NCBI GenBank assembly: GCA_902491215.1
Contig: CABUGV010000023.1
Location: 1 to 58,595 of the forward strand
DNA from: 43-108 sp001915545
GTDB lineage: Bacteria; Bacteroidota; Bacteroidia; Bacteroidales; Bacteroidaceae
DNA length: 58,595 nt
Direction of reading: 5' to 3'
This document shows positions 9,023-18,720 of this stretch, one piece after another. A program made the position numbers and the translations under genes. The notes under the pieces were generated by a model. It was not told the DNA's origin. It searched no databases and saw only the letters and a program-made list of their open reading frames with translations. The stretch's first letter is position 1. Every line of letters starts with the position of its first letter.

Positions 9023-9964
9023 ATGTTTAGAAGATTCTTGATATGGATTGCAGTATTTCTGGGCTCTTCATTTTATGCAAGGGCACAGTGGGATGTGCAG
9101 TTCAGTGACTATGCGTCGCTGAAGGCATTTTATAATCCTGCCGTATCGGGAACAGATGGTCTGCTGAATGTTAATGCTGCATACTCCATGCAGATGGTAG
9201 GTTTCGAAGGCGCTCCTAAAACTATGTTCGTCGGAGCTGATATCCCAATATATTTCATAGGTCCTAGACATGGAGCCGGTGTCAGTTTTATGAGTGACGA
9301 GATAGGCATGTTCAAAACCCAAAAATTCAGCATTCAATATGCCTATAATTTTAAGCTTGGCAAAAAAGCAAGATTGGCGGCCGGTATTCAGGCTTCTATG
9401 TTGACAGAAACTTTCGATCCTTCTGATATAGAATTGGGTGATGACTCCGATCCTGCTTTTCCTACATCATCTACAGACGGAAGCGGATTTGATTTAGGAG
9501 CAGGCTTATATTTTTATCATCCCGATTATTGGGGCGGTTTCTCTGTACAACATATATTATCTCCTACCATCATGTTGGGAGAAACCAATGAAATTAGTAT
9601 CTCGCCTATGTATTATCTTATGGGTGGATGCAATATTAAGATAAGAAATACGTTATTGTCTTTACAGCCGTCATTCTTGGTCCAGAGTGATTTCCAATCT
9701 TGGCGAGAGGATATAACCTGTAAACTTACATACGACAATGATGGAAAGAAATTTTATGGAGGACTTGGATATAGCCCGAATACATCTTTCACTGTTTTGC
9801 TCGGCGGTGAGTTCCACGGTATATCTTTAGGATATTCCTATCAGATATATACGACGGGTATAGGTTTGCAGAACGGCTCGCATGAGATAGTTCTCGGATA
9901 CAAGACAAATCTGGATTTATTCAAGAAAGGACGCAATAAACATAAAAGTGTAAGAATTTTATAA
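9023..9964 (+). CDS. porP: Type IX secretion outer-membrane protein PorP/SprF
   Basis: Outer-membrane barrel protein of the PorP/SprF family, associated with the type IX secretion system. The protein has a signal peptide ending YARAQ and then the family start WDVQFSDYASLKAFYNPAVSG. It continues with the alternating pattern of a beta barrel (GAGVSFMSDEIGMFKTQKF, LGAGLYFYHPDYWGG, GLGYSPN) and ends in strands around GISLGYSYQIYTTGI. At 313 residues its length is typical. It is the first gene of the operon, 12 bases before porK, in the standard porP-K-L-M-N order. Confidence 0.93.
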   Translation: MFRRFLIWIAVFLGSSFYARAQWDVQFSDYASLKAFYNPAVSGTDGLLNVNAAYSMQMVGFEGAPKTMFVGADIPIYFIGPRHGAGVSFMSDEIGMFKTQKFSIQYAYNFKLGKKARLAAGIQASMLTETFDPSDIELGDDSDPAFPTSSTDGSGFDLGAGLYFYHPDYWGGFSVQHILSPTIMLGETNEISISPMYYLMGGCNIKIRNTLLSLQPSFLVQSDFQSWREDITCKLTYDNDGKKFYGGLGYSPNTSFTVLLGGEFHGISLGYSYQIYTTGIGLQNGSHEIVLGYKTNLDLFKKGRNKHKSVRIL

Positions 9965-9976
9965 TTAAGATTATAT

Positions 9977-11413
9977 ATGAAAAAAGGTTTTTATGCTGCT
10001 GTTATCTTATTTGTAACATTGTTGATGTATTCATGCATGAGCATGAACCGAGGTGGCGTAATGGCTACCGGCGGTGAAGTTACCGGTATCAGCGGTACTG
10101 CTGTTTCGGAACCTGCACCTTATGGCATGGTTCTGGTTAAGAGAGGTTCACTTAAGATGGGAGCCGACAGCATTGATAGTCTTTGGGGCAAGAAAATCCC
10201 GACACGCGAGATTTCTGTTGACGCTTTCTGGATGGACGAAACAGAGGTTACCAATGCTAAGTATCGCCAATTCGTTCTTTGGGTGCGCGACTCTATCATT
10301 CGTGAGCGTCTTGCAGATCCTGCATACGGTGGAGATGAAACTTTTAAGATTGAAGAAGATAAAGATGGAGAACCGGTTACACCGCATCTGAATTGGAATA
10401 AGCCTATTCCTTGGAAAAATCCTGACGAAGATCAGCTTCGTGCCATCGAAAGTGTTTATACAACTCATCCTTTTGATGGAACAAAGATGCTTGATGCCAG
10501 TCAGATGAACTATAGATATGAAGTCTTTGATTATGTTACAGCGGCGAAGCGTAAATACAGGCTTGACCCTGCTGAACGTAACCAGAATACAGATGTTCCT
10601 GTAGATCCTGATGAAGTTGTCATGATTTCTAAGGATACTGCCTATATTGATGATGAAGGCGTGATACATCGCGAAACCATTACTAGGCCTCTTTCAAGCA
10701 TGTGGGATTTCGTAAATACATATATTGTAAATATTTATCCTGATACTACATGCTGGATAAACGATTTCCAGAATTCTGATAATGAAACATATATGCGCCT
10801 GTATTTCAGTCATCCTAATTATTCGAACTATCCAGTCGTTGGAGTCAATTGGGAACAGGCAAATGCTTTCTGCAATTGGCGTACCGATTTCCTTCTTAGA
10901 GGATTAGGTGCCAGTGCGAAATACATTCAGAGATACAGACTTCCTACTGAAGCGGAATGGGAATATGCAGCACGTGGAAAGAACGGCAATGAACTTCCTT
11001 GGGAAAATGAAGGTGTAAAAAGTGAAGAAGGATGCTTCTACGCTAATTTTAAACCGGATAAGGGTAACTACACTCAGGATGGAAGTCTGATAACTTCCAG
11101 AGTTGGTATTTTTTCTCCAAACTCCAACGGTTTGTATGATATGGCCGGAAATGTTGCAGAGTGGACAAGCACAGTATATACTGAAGCAGGAATCAAGTCG
11201 ATGAGCGATATTAATCCAGAACTGTCATATAATGCAGCGAAGGAAGATCCTTATGCCTTGAAAAAGAAATCTGTCAGAGGTGGATCTTGGAAAGACCCTG
11301 AGAGTTTCATAAAGTCTGCATGGAGAACATCCGAATATCAGAATGTCGGACGATCTTTCATCGGCTTCAGATGTGTAAGGACACAGATTGGTAACCCTGG
11401 TAAGAAGAGATAA
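9977..11413 (+). CDS. porK: Type IX secretion lipoprotein PorK/GldK
   Basis: Outer-membrane lipoprotein that forms, with PorN, the periplasmic ring of the type IX translocon. The lipobox LMYSC puts the acylated cysteine at about residue 20. The rest is a formylglycine-generating-enzyme-like (SUMF1) fold: GMVLVKRGSLKMG, FWMDETEVTNAKYRQF, YPVVGVNWEQANAFCNWR, LPTEAEWEYAARG, GLYDMAGNVAEWT, VRGGSWKD and GFRCVR. At 478 residues it has the inserted segment between FGE motifs that is usual in PorK/GldK. It lies between porP and porL with short gaps. Confidence 0.95.
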   Translation: MKKGFYAAVILFVTLLMYSCMSMNRGGVMATGGEVTGISGTAVSEPAPYGMVLVKRGSLKMGADSIDSLWGKKIPTREISVDAFWMDETEVTNAKYRQFVLWVRDSIIRERLADPAYGGDETFKIEEDKDGEPVTPHLNWNKPIPWKNPDEDQLRAIESVYTTHPFDGTKMLDASQMNYRYEVFDYVTAAKRKYRLDPAERNQNTDVPVDPDEVVMISKDTAYIDDEGVIHRETITRPLSSMWDFVNTYIVNIYPDTTCWINDFQNSDNETYMRLYFSHPNYSNYPVVGVNWEQANAFCNWRTDFLLRGLGASAKYIQRYRLPTEAEWEYAARGKNGNELPWENEGVKSEEGCFYANFKPDKGNYTQDGSLITSRVGIFSPNSNGLYDMAGNVAEWTSTVYTEAGIKSMSDINPELSYNAAKEDPYALKKKSVRGGSWKDPESFIKSAWRTSEYQNVGRSFIGFRCVRTQIGNPGKKR

Positions 11414-11428
11414 AGAAATCTATATATT

Positions 11429-12271
11429 ATGGCAAAGAGCAATATTATATCCAGATTGCAGAACTGGATGGACAGTAAAAGTGGACAGATGTTCTTGAAT
11501 TACGCATATAGCTGGGGAGCATCTATTGTTATTCTTGGAGCATTGTTTAAATTGACACATCTGTCTGGTGCTGATATAATGCTTTTCATCGGAATGGGAA
11601 CTGAAGTTATCGTATTCTTCCTTTCCGGATTTGAAAGAGCTTATGAGACTATTGAGGATGACGAGGTTATTGAGGCACGCCAGGCGGCGGAAGACAGAGC
11701 TGCTGAAGCAGAAAGCAGTGCAAGTGCTTCGGTTGTTGGATTAGGCGGAGGAACAATCATTGTCGGTGGAACTGTTCCGGTTTCAGATGTGAATGCCGGA
11801 CAGGTTGCTTCACCAGGGCAGGTTCAGCCTGGTGTCTTGTCGCAGGGCGTTGACGTTGAGTCTCCTTCTGATACCATGCAGACAGCGCCTATCAATCCTG
11901 CAGCACTTGCAGACGCTATAGCGGCTTCTCCTGCAATCAATATTCCTCCTCAGTTTAACGGAATGACACCTGAAATGGAAGAGGCTACAAATGCTTATGT
12001 TGAACAGGTGAAGGAATTGACTGAGGTACTCCGCAAGGTTGCCGAACAGTCTCAGAGACTTACACGCGATTCAGAGGAAATGGAAAATATGAACCGCACT
12101 CTTACAGGTATAAATTCTCTTTATGAGATACAGTTGAGAAGTGTTAGTTCACAGGTTGGAACAATTGATGATATCAATGCTCAGACAAAGAGACTTGCAG
12201 AACAGATTGAAGAACTGAACACTGTTTATGCACGAATGCTTGAAGCATTGAAAATGAACATGAAAGCTTGA
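11429..12271 (+). CDS. porL: Type IX secretion motor protein PorL/GldL
   Basis: Inner-membrane protein that, with PorM, converts proton flow into the force driving type IX secretion. Two helices lie near the N-terminus (about residues 20-40 and 45-65). The conserved stretch GALFKLTHLSGADIML, then GMGTEVIVFFLSGFE, holds the lysine and glutamate expected of the family's proton path. A long cytoplasmic tail follows, rich in Ala/Glu and then coiled-coil-like (VKELTEVLRKVAEQSQRL). The length of 280 residues is normal. It lies 15 bases after porK. Confidence 0.94.
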   Translation: MAKSNIISRLQNWMDSKSGQMFLNYAYSWGASIVILGALFKLTHLSGADIMLFIGMGTEVIVFFLSGFERAYETIEDDEVIEARQAAEDRAAEAESSASASVVGLGGGTIIVGGTVPVSDVNAGQVASPGQVQPGVLSQGVDVESPSDTMQTAPINPAALADAIAASPAINIPPQFNGMTPEMEEATNAYVEQVKELTEVLRKVAEQSQRLTRDSEEMENMNRTLTGINSLYEIQLRSVSSQVGTIDDINAQTKRLAEQIEELNTVYARMLEALKMNMKA

Positions 12272-12357
12272 TGAAGAATGCTGTTGCTTGGCTGTAGCCT
12301 GATAATGGTATGGCTTTGCACGCATGAATTTGTATAATATTTCATTCAGTGTAGTAA

Positions 12358-13929
12358 ATGACAAAGATTCATAAAAGAAAACTGTCGCCTCGCCAGAAGA
12401 TGATCAATCTGATGTATGTCGTGCTGATGGCTATGTTGGCATTGAATGTGAGCTCTGATGTATTGAACGGTTTTACATTAGTCGATGAAGGCCTTAATCG
12501 TTCTACATCAAGTTCTACATCGCAGAACAATGCAATATACAGCGAGCTTGAAAAGTCGATGAAGCAGAATCCGGAGAAGGTCAAGGTATGGTATGAAAAG
12601 GCGCAGAACGTAAGGCGTATCTCAGATTCTTTGTATAAGTTTGTTGATGAACTCAAATATGATATAGTTCGAAAAGCTGACGGAGAAGATGCCGATGTTA
12701 ACAACATCAGAGAGAAGGAAAATCTTGAGGCTGCCTCATTTATAATGTTGTCTATTGGACGTGGACAGGGTGGAGAACTCAAGTCGCAAATTGACGATTA
12801 TCGCGAAAGCATCCTTAAGATGATTACCGACCCTGTGCAGAGAAAAATCATAGGCGAGAATCTTTCTACAGAGGTTCCTTTCAGGGGGCGGATAATGGGC
12901 AAGAACTGGCAAGAGTATATGTTTGAGAGTACTCCAACTGCAGCCGCTGTCACTTTGTTGTCAAAATTGCAGTCTGATATACGATATGCAGAAGGTGAAG
13001 TGCTCCACAACCTTATTGCCAATATTGACGTTAAGGATGTGCGTGTGAACGAGATTCAGGCTTACGTGATACCGCGTTCACAGACAGTCATACGCGGAGG
13101 ACGTTTCAGTGCGCAGATTGTTATGGCTGCTGTTGATACAACTCAGAGACCTGATATCTTTATAGGCAATACCTTACTTAAATCTCAGAACGGGACCTAT
13201 GAGACAGTATGCCGATCTACTGGTGATTTTACTTTAAAGGGATATATTGAGATGAAAAGCGGAAACGGCGAACTCATCAGACGCGAGTTCGTTCAGCCTT
13301 ATACAGTTGTTGAACCTTCGGCTACTGTTTCTGCAACAATGATGAATATGCTGTATGCCGGATACCAGAACCCGATCAGTGTTTCCGTGCCAGGTATACC
13401 TATCTCAAAAGTTTCTGTAAGTGCTTCTGGTGCCTCTCTTACTCAGAAGTCGGCTGGAAATTATATAGCAGTACCTTCTAAGGTCGGTCAAGATGTCACC
13501 ATAACTGTCAATGCCGATATGGAAGATGGCAGGCAAGAAATGGGTAAGTTTGTTTTCCATGTACGTAAGTTGCCGGATCCAACAGCATTTATTGCATATA
13601 AGGACAAAGACGGTAACGACAGCAAGTATCTTGGCGGTTCACCTATTTCAAAATCTCTACTGTTGAGTTCTAAGGGCTTGGGAGCAGCTATAGATGACGG
13701 TCTGCTTAATATACCATTCAGAGTGATAGGTTTTGAGACTGTTTTTTTTGACAATATGGGTAATGCTGTGCCGGAGGTCTCCAATTCGTCTGATTTTACA
13801 GACAGCCAGAGAGACAAATTCAGAAGACTTACCAGGGGCAGGCGTTTCAATATTTCAAGAGTAAAAGCAGTTGGACCGGATGGAATTGAACGTACACTTC
13901 CTTACTCTATGGAAGTTATAGTCAATTGA
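12358..13929 (+). CDS. porM: Type IX secretion motor protein PorM/GldM
   Basis: Partner of PorL: one N-terminal membrane helix anchors a long periplasmic rod that reaches the PorK/PorN ring. The start KRKLSPRQKMINLMYVVL, then MAMLALNVSSDVLNGF, is the highly conserved GldM N-terminus with its single helix. The remaining 480 or so residues are the four periplasmic domains, ending in the family-type YSMEVIVN. The length of 523 residues is normal. The next gene, porN, begins 35 bases downstream. Confidence 0.95.
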   Translation: MTKIHKRKLSPRQKMINLMYVVLMAMLALNVSSDVLNGFTLVDEGLNRSTSSSTSQNNAIYSELEKSMKQNPEKVKVWYEKAQNVRRISDSLYKFVDELKYDIVRKADGEDADVNNIREKENLEAASFIMLSIGRGQGGELKSQIDDYRESILKMITDPVQRKIIGENLSTEVPFRGRIMGKNWQEYMFESTPTAAAVTLLSKLQSDIRYAEGEVLHNLIANIDVKDVRVNEIQAYVIPRSQTVIRGGRFSAQIVMAAVDTTQRPDIFIGNTLLKSQNGTYETVCRSTGDFTLKGYIEMKSGNGELIRREFVQPYTVVEPSATVSATMMNMLYAGYQNPISVSVPGIPISKVSVSASGASLTQKSAGNYIAVPSKVGQDVTITVNADMEDGRQEMGKFVFHVRKLPDPTAFIAYKDKDGNDSKYLGGSPISKSLLLSSKGLGAAIDDGLLNIPFRVIGFETVFFDNMGNAVPEVSNSSDFTDSQRDKFRRLTRGRRFNISRVKAVGPDGIERTLPYSMEVIVN

Positions 13930-13964
13930 TTTATCTTGTTAGAATCATAATTAAAAGCAACATA

Positions 13965-15005
13965 ATGAAACGTATAGTATTCATTCTTATAGGTGTTTGT
14001 CTGGCTTCCGGAATGGTTGCGCAACCTAAGAAGAGCCGTATAGCCAAGAACAACAAAGAGCTTGGCATGTCCAAGGATGCCAAGGCCGTAGATAGGGCCA
14101 GCATTATGTTTCCGACATCAGTTGCGGTGCCGGAAGATGTCGTGTGGAAAAGAGATATTTATCGTTCTATAGACCTTAAGAAAAGCAGTAATTCTGCTTT
14201 GTATTATCCTTCTGTACCTAATGGAACGGATATGAATCTTTTTACATTGATGTTCCGTCTGCTTAATGTAGGTAAATTGCCTGCATATGAATATAGTTTG
14301 GACGGTCTTGAGTCGTTCAATCAAGAGAACCGTATGCACTTTAAGGATATGCTTGATCGTTATCGCATCCTTTATGAAGTTCAGGGCAACTCAATAAAAG
14401 TTGAAGACAGCGATATTCCTTCTTCTGAGGTTTTGAGTTATTATATCAAGGAAAGTACATATTTCGATCAGAACACTGCAACATTCCACACACGTGTAGT
14501 AGCATTGTGTCCAGTTCTCCATCGTGCAGATGATTTCAGCATGGACATCCGTAAATTCCCATTGTTCTGGGTGAAATACAGTGATCTGGAACCTTATCTC
14601 AACAAATTGACAGTGATGGTAAGCGATGTCAACAATGCTTCCAAGATGTCGGCAGCCGATTATTTTGCAACAAATCAGTACAAAGGCGAAATATATATGA
14701 CTGCAAACATGCAGGGACAGTCGCTTCAGCAATATTGTCAGACAGACAGCGCATTGGTTAAGGAGCAGAAGCGTATAGAAAAACAGCTTACTGATTTCGA
14801 AGAAAACATCTGGGGTGTTGAAGTTCCAGATACAGCAAAGGTCGCTGATACTAAGGACAAGAAGTCACAGAAGAAAGAAGAAAAGGCATCGTCTAAACGT
14901 ACTTCACGCCGTAGTTCTTCTGTAAGCAAGGATAAGGATAGTGGCAGTAAATCTTCAGGTGGTTCTTCTGCGCCTCGAGTTTCAGTTCGCCGTCAAAGAC
15001 ATTGA
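13965..15005 (+). CDS. porN: Type IX secretion periplasmic protein PorN/GldN
   Basis: Periplasmic partner of PorK in the type IX ring. ATG 13965 gives a signal peptide (MKRIVFILIGVCLASGMVAQ). An in-frame TTG at 13926 overlapping porM is less likely. The body shows VVWKRDIYRSIDLKKSSN, ALYYP and ESTYFDQNTATFHTRVVALCPV, typical of GldN/PorN. The C-terminus is a basic, serine-rich low-complexity tail (SKRTSRRSSSVSKDKDSG). It is the last gene of the operon before a strong hairpin terminator. Confidence 0.93.
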   Translation: MKRIVFILIGVCLASGMVAQPKKSRIAKNNKELGMSKDAKAVDRASIMFPTSVAVPEDVVWKRDIYRSIDLKKSSNSALYYPSVPNGTDMNLFTLMFRLLNVGKLPAYEYSLDGLESFNQENRMHFKDMLDRYRILYEVQGNSIKVEDSDIPSSEVLSYYIKESTYFDQNTATFHTRVVALCPVLHRADDFSMDIRKFPLFWVKYSDLEPYLNKLTVMVSDVNNASKMSAADYFATNQYKGEIYMTANMQGQSLQQYCQTDSALVKEQKRIEKQLTDFEENIWGVEVPDTAKVADTKDKKSQKKEEKASSKRTSRRSSSVSKDKDSGSKSSGGSSAPRVSVRRQRH

Positions 15006-15045
15006 AGATAACTTTAATCTTTAAGACTTAGTTGAACTATGCAAT

Positions 15046-15093
15046 AAAAGCTTTTCTATCTGTACGGATATCGTGCAATAGAAAAGCTTTTTT
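15046..15093. terminator. Bidirectional terminator between porN and priA
   Basis: aaaagcttttctat (15046-15059) and atagaaaagctttt (15078-15091) are a perfect 14-bp inverted repeat with A/T runs on both sides. It serves the converging porN (+) and priA (-) genes. Confidence 0.9.
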
Positions 15094-15113
15094 AGTGCGT
15101 TGTATAGTCGCTT

Positions 15114-17573
15114 TTATAGTGGATCAACATCATAATAAATGCTGAGTCCATTAGATTCAGGTCGGCTCATTATCCATTCTTGTGTCTGCACTAATATTTC
15201 CCTTATTTTTTGCAGTGAAGCATTATTCTCTATTTTGAGTACTATTTTTCTTATGTACAATGACTGTATACGTGCTACCGGTGGTTTATCTGGACCTAGC
15301 ACTCTTTCTTTGAATATGTTTGTAAGTACGGATGCGGTCATGTGCGACAGTGAGTCCAGCCTTGCATTGTCCTTATGCTTTAGATAGATATATACCAATC
15401 TGTAGTACGGCGGATATCTGAACAATTTTCTTTCCTCCATTTGCGTTTCATACATGCTTTTGTAGTCATAGTTGACTACCTGATTTATTATCTCTGCATC
15501 AGCACTTCTGGTTTGAAGTATTACAAGGCCTTGTTTGTTCTTTCTGCCTGCTCGTCCTGCCACTTGGGCTATCATCTGAAACGCTCTCTCGTAGCTTCTG
15601 AAATCAGGGTAGTTTAGCATTGTGTCTGCATCGAGTATTCCTACAACGCCTACATTGTCGAAGTCAAGTCCTTTCGACACCATCTGTGTGCCTATGAGGA
15701 TGTCTGTTTCGTGATTCGAGAAAGCATCTATAATTTTTTCATACGACAGTCTAGTCCTGGCTGTATCCAGGTCCAGTCTGGCCGTTTTCGCGTTTGGAAA
15801 AATGGTTTTGATGTCATCCTCTATTTTCTCTGTACCTGCACCATGATTGGATAGAGTTGGTTCCATGCAGTTTGGACATAAATCAGGAATACTGTATGTA
15901 TGTCCGCAGTAATGGCATGTCATCTGTTTTGTGCCTTTATGGTAAGTCAGGCTGACGTCGCAGTGCTCGCATCTGGCCACCCAACCGCAGGCTTTGCATT
16001 GAACGATAGGAGCATATCCGCGTCGGTTCTGAAAGAGAATAATCTGTTCGCCATTTCTCAGTGCCTCGTTTATCGCGTTTATCATGTCTTGCGAGAACAC
16101 ACCTTTCATCCTTTTCTGATGCTTTAGCCGTTTGATGTCGATAACCTTTATTTCCGGCATCTTTACAGATTTGAATCGATGCATCATTTCAACCATACCG
16201 TATTTCCCGTTCAGCGCATTGCTGTATGTTTCTAGGCATGGAGTGGCTGTTCCCAGCAGTGTTTTTGCGTTGAACATCCCTGCAAGCATGATTCCTGCAT
16301 TTCTGGCATTGTATCTTGGCGCAGGCTCCTGTTGTTTGTACGATTGCTCGTGTTCCTCATCAATTATTACCAGTCCTAAGTCTGTGAAAGGAAGAAATAT
16401 TGAAGAACGTACTCCTAGAATTATCTTGTATGGTTTGTCGGATAATTGTTTCTTGTATATTTCAACTCTTTCCGCATCAGGAAATTTTGAATGGTACACA
16501 CCCAGTTCATCGCCGAACACTCTTTTCAGCCTTCCTGTTATCTGCGTTGTGAGTGCAATTTCGGGCAACAAGTATAGCACTTGTTTACCCTCATCAATAT
16601 ATTTCTTTATTAAGTGTATGTATACTTCTGTCTTTCCACTTGATGTAACTCCATGAAGCAGAACTGTGTTTTTTTCTTTGAACAGCTCCTGTATCTTATG
16701 ATATGCTTCGTCTTGTTCCTTATTCAGTTCGTGTATGTTACGTTCTGAATTTCCGGATTCAGCTTCTTCTGTCAGTCTTCCGATTTCTATTTCTTTTTGT
16801 TCCAGCAAACCTTTGTCAACCAATGCTTTTATGGTCTGTAAATTACATCCTGATTTCATTATCAGGTCGTTTCTTCTGATTCCTTCTTCATTGCAAAAAC
16901 TCATCTCTGGTGTTTCCAGAATGAACTTCATGAGTTCTTGCTGTTTTGGAGCGTTCTTCAGCGAAAGAAGTAGTATGTTTGTTTTGTCCCTATCGAGCTC
17001 TTTAGGCAGAATAATGCGTACTTCGGTCTTCTCCTTATATTTCTGCTTGAGTTCCTCTTTGACGGAGATGGCGTTTTTAGCCATAAGCGTTGCCAGCATT
17101 GGCAGAATATTCTTTATGCCTAACTCTTTGCCCAGCAATGTTGCTTTTATATTTCCCTTATTTCTTATGGCTTCTACTATTTCTTTTTCTCTTTTGGTCA
17201 GTTCATCGTCTTCATCAAAATCATCATTCGCTACAACAACAGTTTCGCTTTCCGGCTTTATTCCCGCCGGTAGAGCTGCTTTGTATACGTCCCCCATTGT
17301 GCAGATGTAATATTGCGAAATCCACTCCCACAGTTTCAGTTGTTTGTTAAGTACAATGGGAGTGTCGTCAAGGACCTCAAGAATGTCTTTGACAGCAATA
17401 TTTTCAGGCTTGTCTGTATGAACTCTCTTCACAATGCCTGTATATATTTTTTTGCTTCCGAATTGGACTATTACCCTATATCCTTCCTGCACTCTATTTT
17501 CGAATTCTGCAGGTACAGCATAGGTGTAAGTATCGCCAAGCGGCAATTGAAGGATGACATCAACGAATATCAT
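15114..17573 (-). CDS. priA: Primosomal protein N' (replication restart helicase PriA)
   Basis: 3'-to-5' DNA helicase that reloads the replisome at stalled forks. The N-terminal DNA-binding domain begins MIFVDVILQLPLGDTYTY. Walker A is GVTSSGKTEVY at about residues 305-315, and the DEAH-type motif is IIDEEHEQSYKQ. The eight-cysteine zinc region runs over roughly residues 525-565 (CKACGWVARCEHC, CHYCGH, CPNC). DILIGTQMVSKGLDFDNV and QVAGRAGR are C-terminal helicase motifs. The length of 819 residues is usual for Bacteroidetes. It is transcribed alone, away from the por operon. Confidence 0.97.
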   Translation of the reverse strand: MIFVDVILQLPLGDTYTYAVPAEFENRVQEGYRVIVQFGSKKIYTGIVKRVHTDKPENIAVKDILEVLDDTPIVLNKQLKLWEWISQYYICTMGDVYKAALPAGIKPESETVVVANDDFDEDDELTKREKEIVEAIRNKGNIKATLLGKELGIKNILPMLATLMAKNAISVKEELKQKYKEKTEVRIILPKELDRDKTNILLLSLKNAPKQQELMKFILETPEMSFCNEEGIRRNDLIMKSGCNLQTIKALVDKGLLEQKEIEIGRLTEEAESGNSERNIHELNKEQDEAYHKIQELFKEKNTVLLHGVTSSGKTEVYIHLIKKYIDEGKQVLYLLPEIALTTQITGRLKRVFGDELGVYHSKFPDAERVEIYKKQLSDKPYKIILGVRSSIFLPFTDLGLVIIDEEHEQSYKQQEPAPRYNARNAGIMLAGMFNAKTLLGTATPCLETYSNALNGKYGMVEMMHRFKSVKMPEIKVIDIKRLKHQKRMKGVFSQDMINAINEALRNGEQIILFQNRRGYAPIVQCKACGWVARCEHCDVSLTYHKGTKQMTCHYCGHTYSIPDLCPNCMEPTLSNHGAGTEKIEDDIKTIFPNAKTARLDLDTARTRLSYEKIIDAFSNHETDILIGTQMVSKGLDFDNVGVVGILDADTMLNYPDFRSYERAFQMIAQVAGRAGRKNKQGLVILQTRSADAEIINQVVNYDYKSMYETQMEERKLFRYPPYYRLVYIYLKHKDNARLDSLSHMTASVLTNIFKERVLGPDKPPVARIQSLYIRKIVLKIENNASLQKIREILVQTQEWIMSRPESNGLSIYYDVDPL

Positions 17574-17612
17574 TGTCTGTTCTTAATTGGGGTTATATGG
17601 TGAACGTCATTG

Positions 17613-17646
17613 CAAACTTACTATAAATCGTCGGAATATGCACAAA
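17613..17646 (-). promoter_or_regulatory. Putative priA promoter
   Basis: On the minus strand TAAGTTTG (17613-17620) fits TAnnTTTG, with a TTTG (17643-17646) 22 bases upstream. That TTTG itself sits in a second TAAGTTTG (17643-17650). The spacing is slightly long. Confidence 0.4.
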
Positions 17647-17787
17647 CTTAAGACAGCAGAATAACCTTCTTTGTGTACTATGTATGCTGATGACTACACT
17701 CTGCTTAAATGAACATTTCTTGCAACTATTCTGTTTTTATATTAAAAAATATGAGATTGAGTATATTATCAAGTCTTTTAATCCCTT

Positions 17788-18639
17788 ATGATTTCGCCTA
17801 TGCGTTTTAAGCTTGTTTTATTTTTGCTTTTTATGGTGTTTGTCCAGGCTTATTCAACAGGCCTTTCTTCAGATGTAATAACCATCAAGGGGCAAACATG
17901 GAGTCTGTTGTCAAAGCCTATATGGGCAGACTCTGTATTGTATACAAGGCTCATGAATTTTATTCCGAAAAATCATTGTATATCAACTGCCAATTGGGAT
18001 GGTTTTACTGCTTACTGGATAGTCCGGCGAAACAGATTATATCTGCAAAAAATAGAGGTTTGCGTATACGATAAGGATAATAAAAGTGATTCAGTATATT
18101 CCTACGATGTTGATGCTCTCAAGGATGTATTTCGCGAGTATTATCATAACGACTTCATCAGAGCAGATTGGTTTTGTGGTCAGCTCAGAGCTGGTCGTGG
18201 TGAGCTCGTACGTTATGTTCATTTAGGCTTCGATAGAAATCTGGAAGAAGAGATTGTTATGACAGTGAATAACGGACGTATAGTTAACTGTAAGCATTAT
18301 AATAATTTCAAGAGGCCAGAACTTACTTTCAAAGATGTTACGAAAGATTTATCTATGCTCTATCCTTGGGAGCGCTTTCCTGAAATTACGTCTAAAAGAA
18401 TATCTTTTATATGTAAAAACTTCAAAGTTACCAGTGATGGACATTTGGTCGATTTTGAAGTCTCTAGTGCTGTATGTCGTAATCCGAATATTGACATAGA
18501 TGATGAAAACCATCCAGTAATACTGGAATTCAAGAAAGTACTTAGATCGATTTATCCTTGGGAAGTTATGTATATCAACGGAAAATACGTTATGGAGTAT
18601 AATTCTATTGTAATTCCTCTTATTAGAGACGTATTATAG
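17788..18639 (+). CDS. Exported protein with a TonB-C-like tail, unknown function
   Basis: A 283-residue protein with a signal peptide (hydrophobic core LVLFLLFMVFVQA). The start may be ATG 17788 or 17800. Recognisable bits are ITIKGQTWSLLSKPIWAD near the N-terminus, a basic-aromatic middle and two YPWE motifs. The C-terminal part (SDGHLVDFEVSSAV, HPVILEFKKVLRSIYPWEV) resembles the two-strand-plus-helix pattern of TonB C-terminal-like repeats (input, then output proportional to position). I do not recognise a named family. It stands alone between priA (divergent) and a convergent terminator. Confidence 0.7.
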   Translation: MISPMRFKLVLFLLFMVFVQAYSTGLSSDVITIKGQTWSLLSKPIWADSVLYTRLMNFIPKNHCISTANWDGFTAYWIVRRNRLYLQKIEVCVYDKDNKSDSVYSYDVDALKDVFREYYHNDFIRADWFCGQLRAGRGELVRYVHLGFDRNLEEEIVMTVNNGRIVNCKHYNNFKRPELTFKDVTKDLSMLYPWERFPEITSKRISFICKNFKVTSDGHLVDFEVSSAVCRNPNIDIDDENHPVILEFKKVLRSIYPWEVMYINGKYVMEYNSIVIPLIRDVL

Positions 18640-18657
18640 ATGTTTTGCATAAAACAA

Positions 18658-18704
18658 ATACAGGCTCTGTCGGTTTGTGTATTCCAGGCAGAGCCTGTAT
18701 CTTG
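18658..18704. terminator. Bidirectional terminator
   Basis: atacaggctctg (18658-18669) and cagagcctgtat (18689-18700) form a perfect 12-bp inverted repeat between two converging genes. Confidence 0.85.
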
Positions 18705-18720
18705 TTTGATTATAACGATA

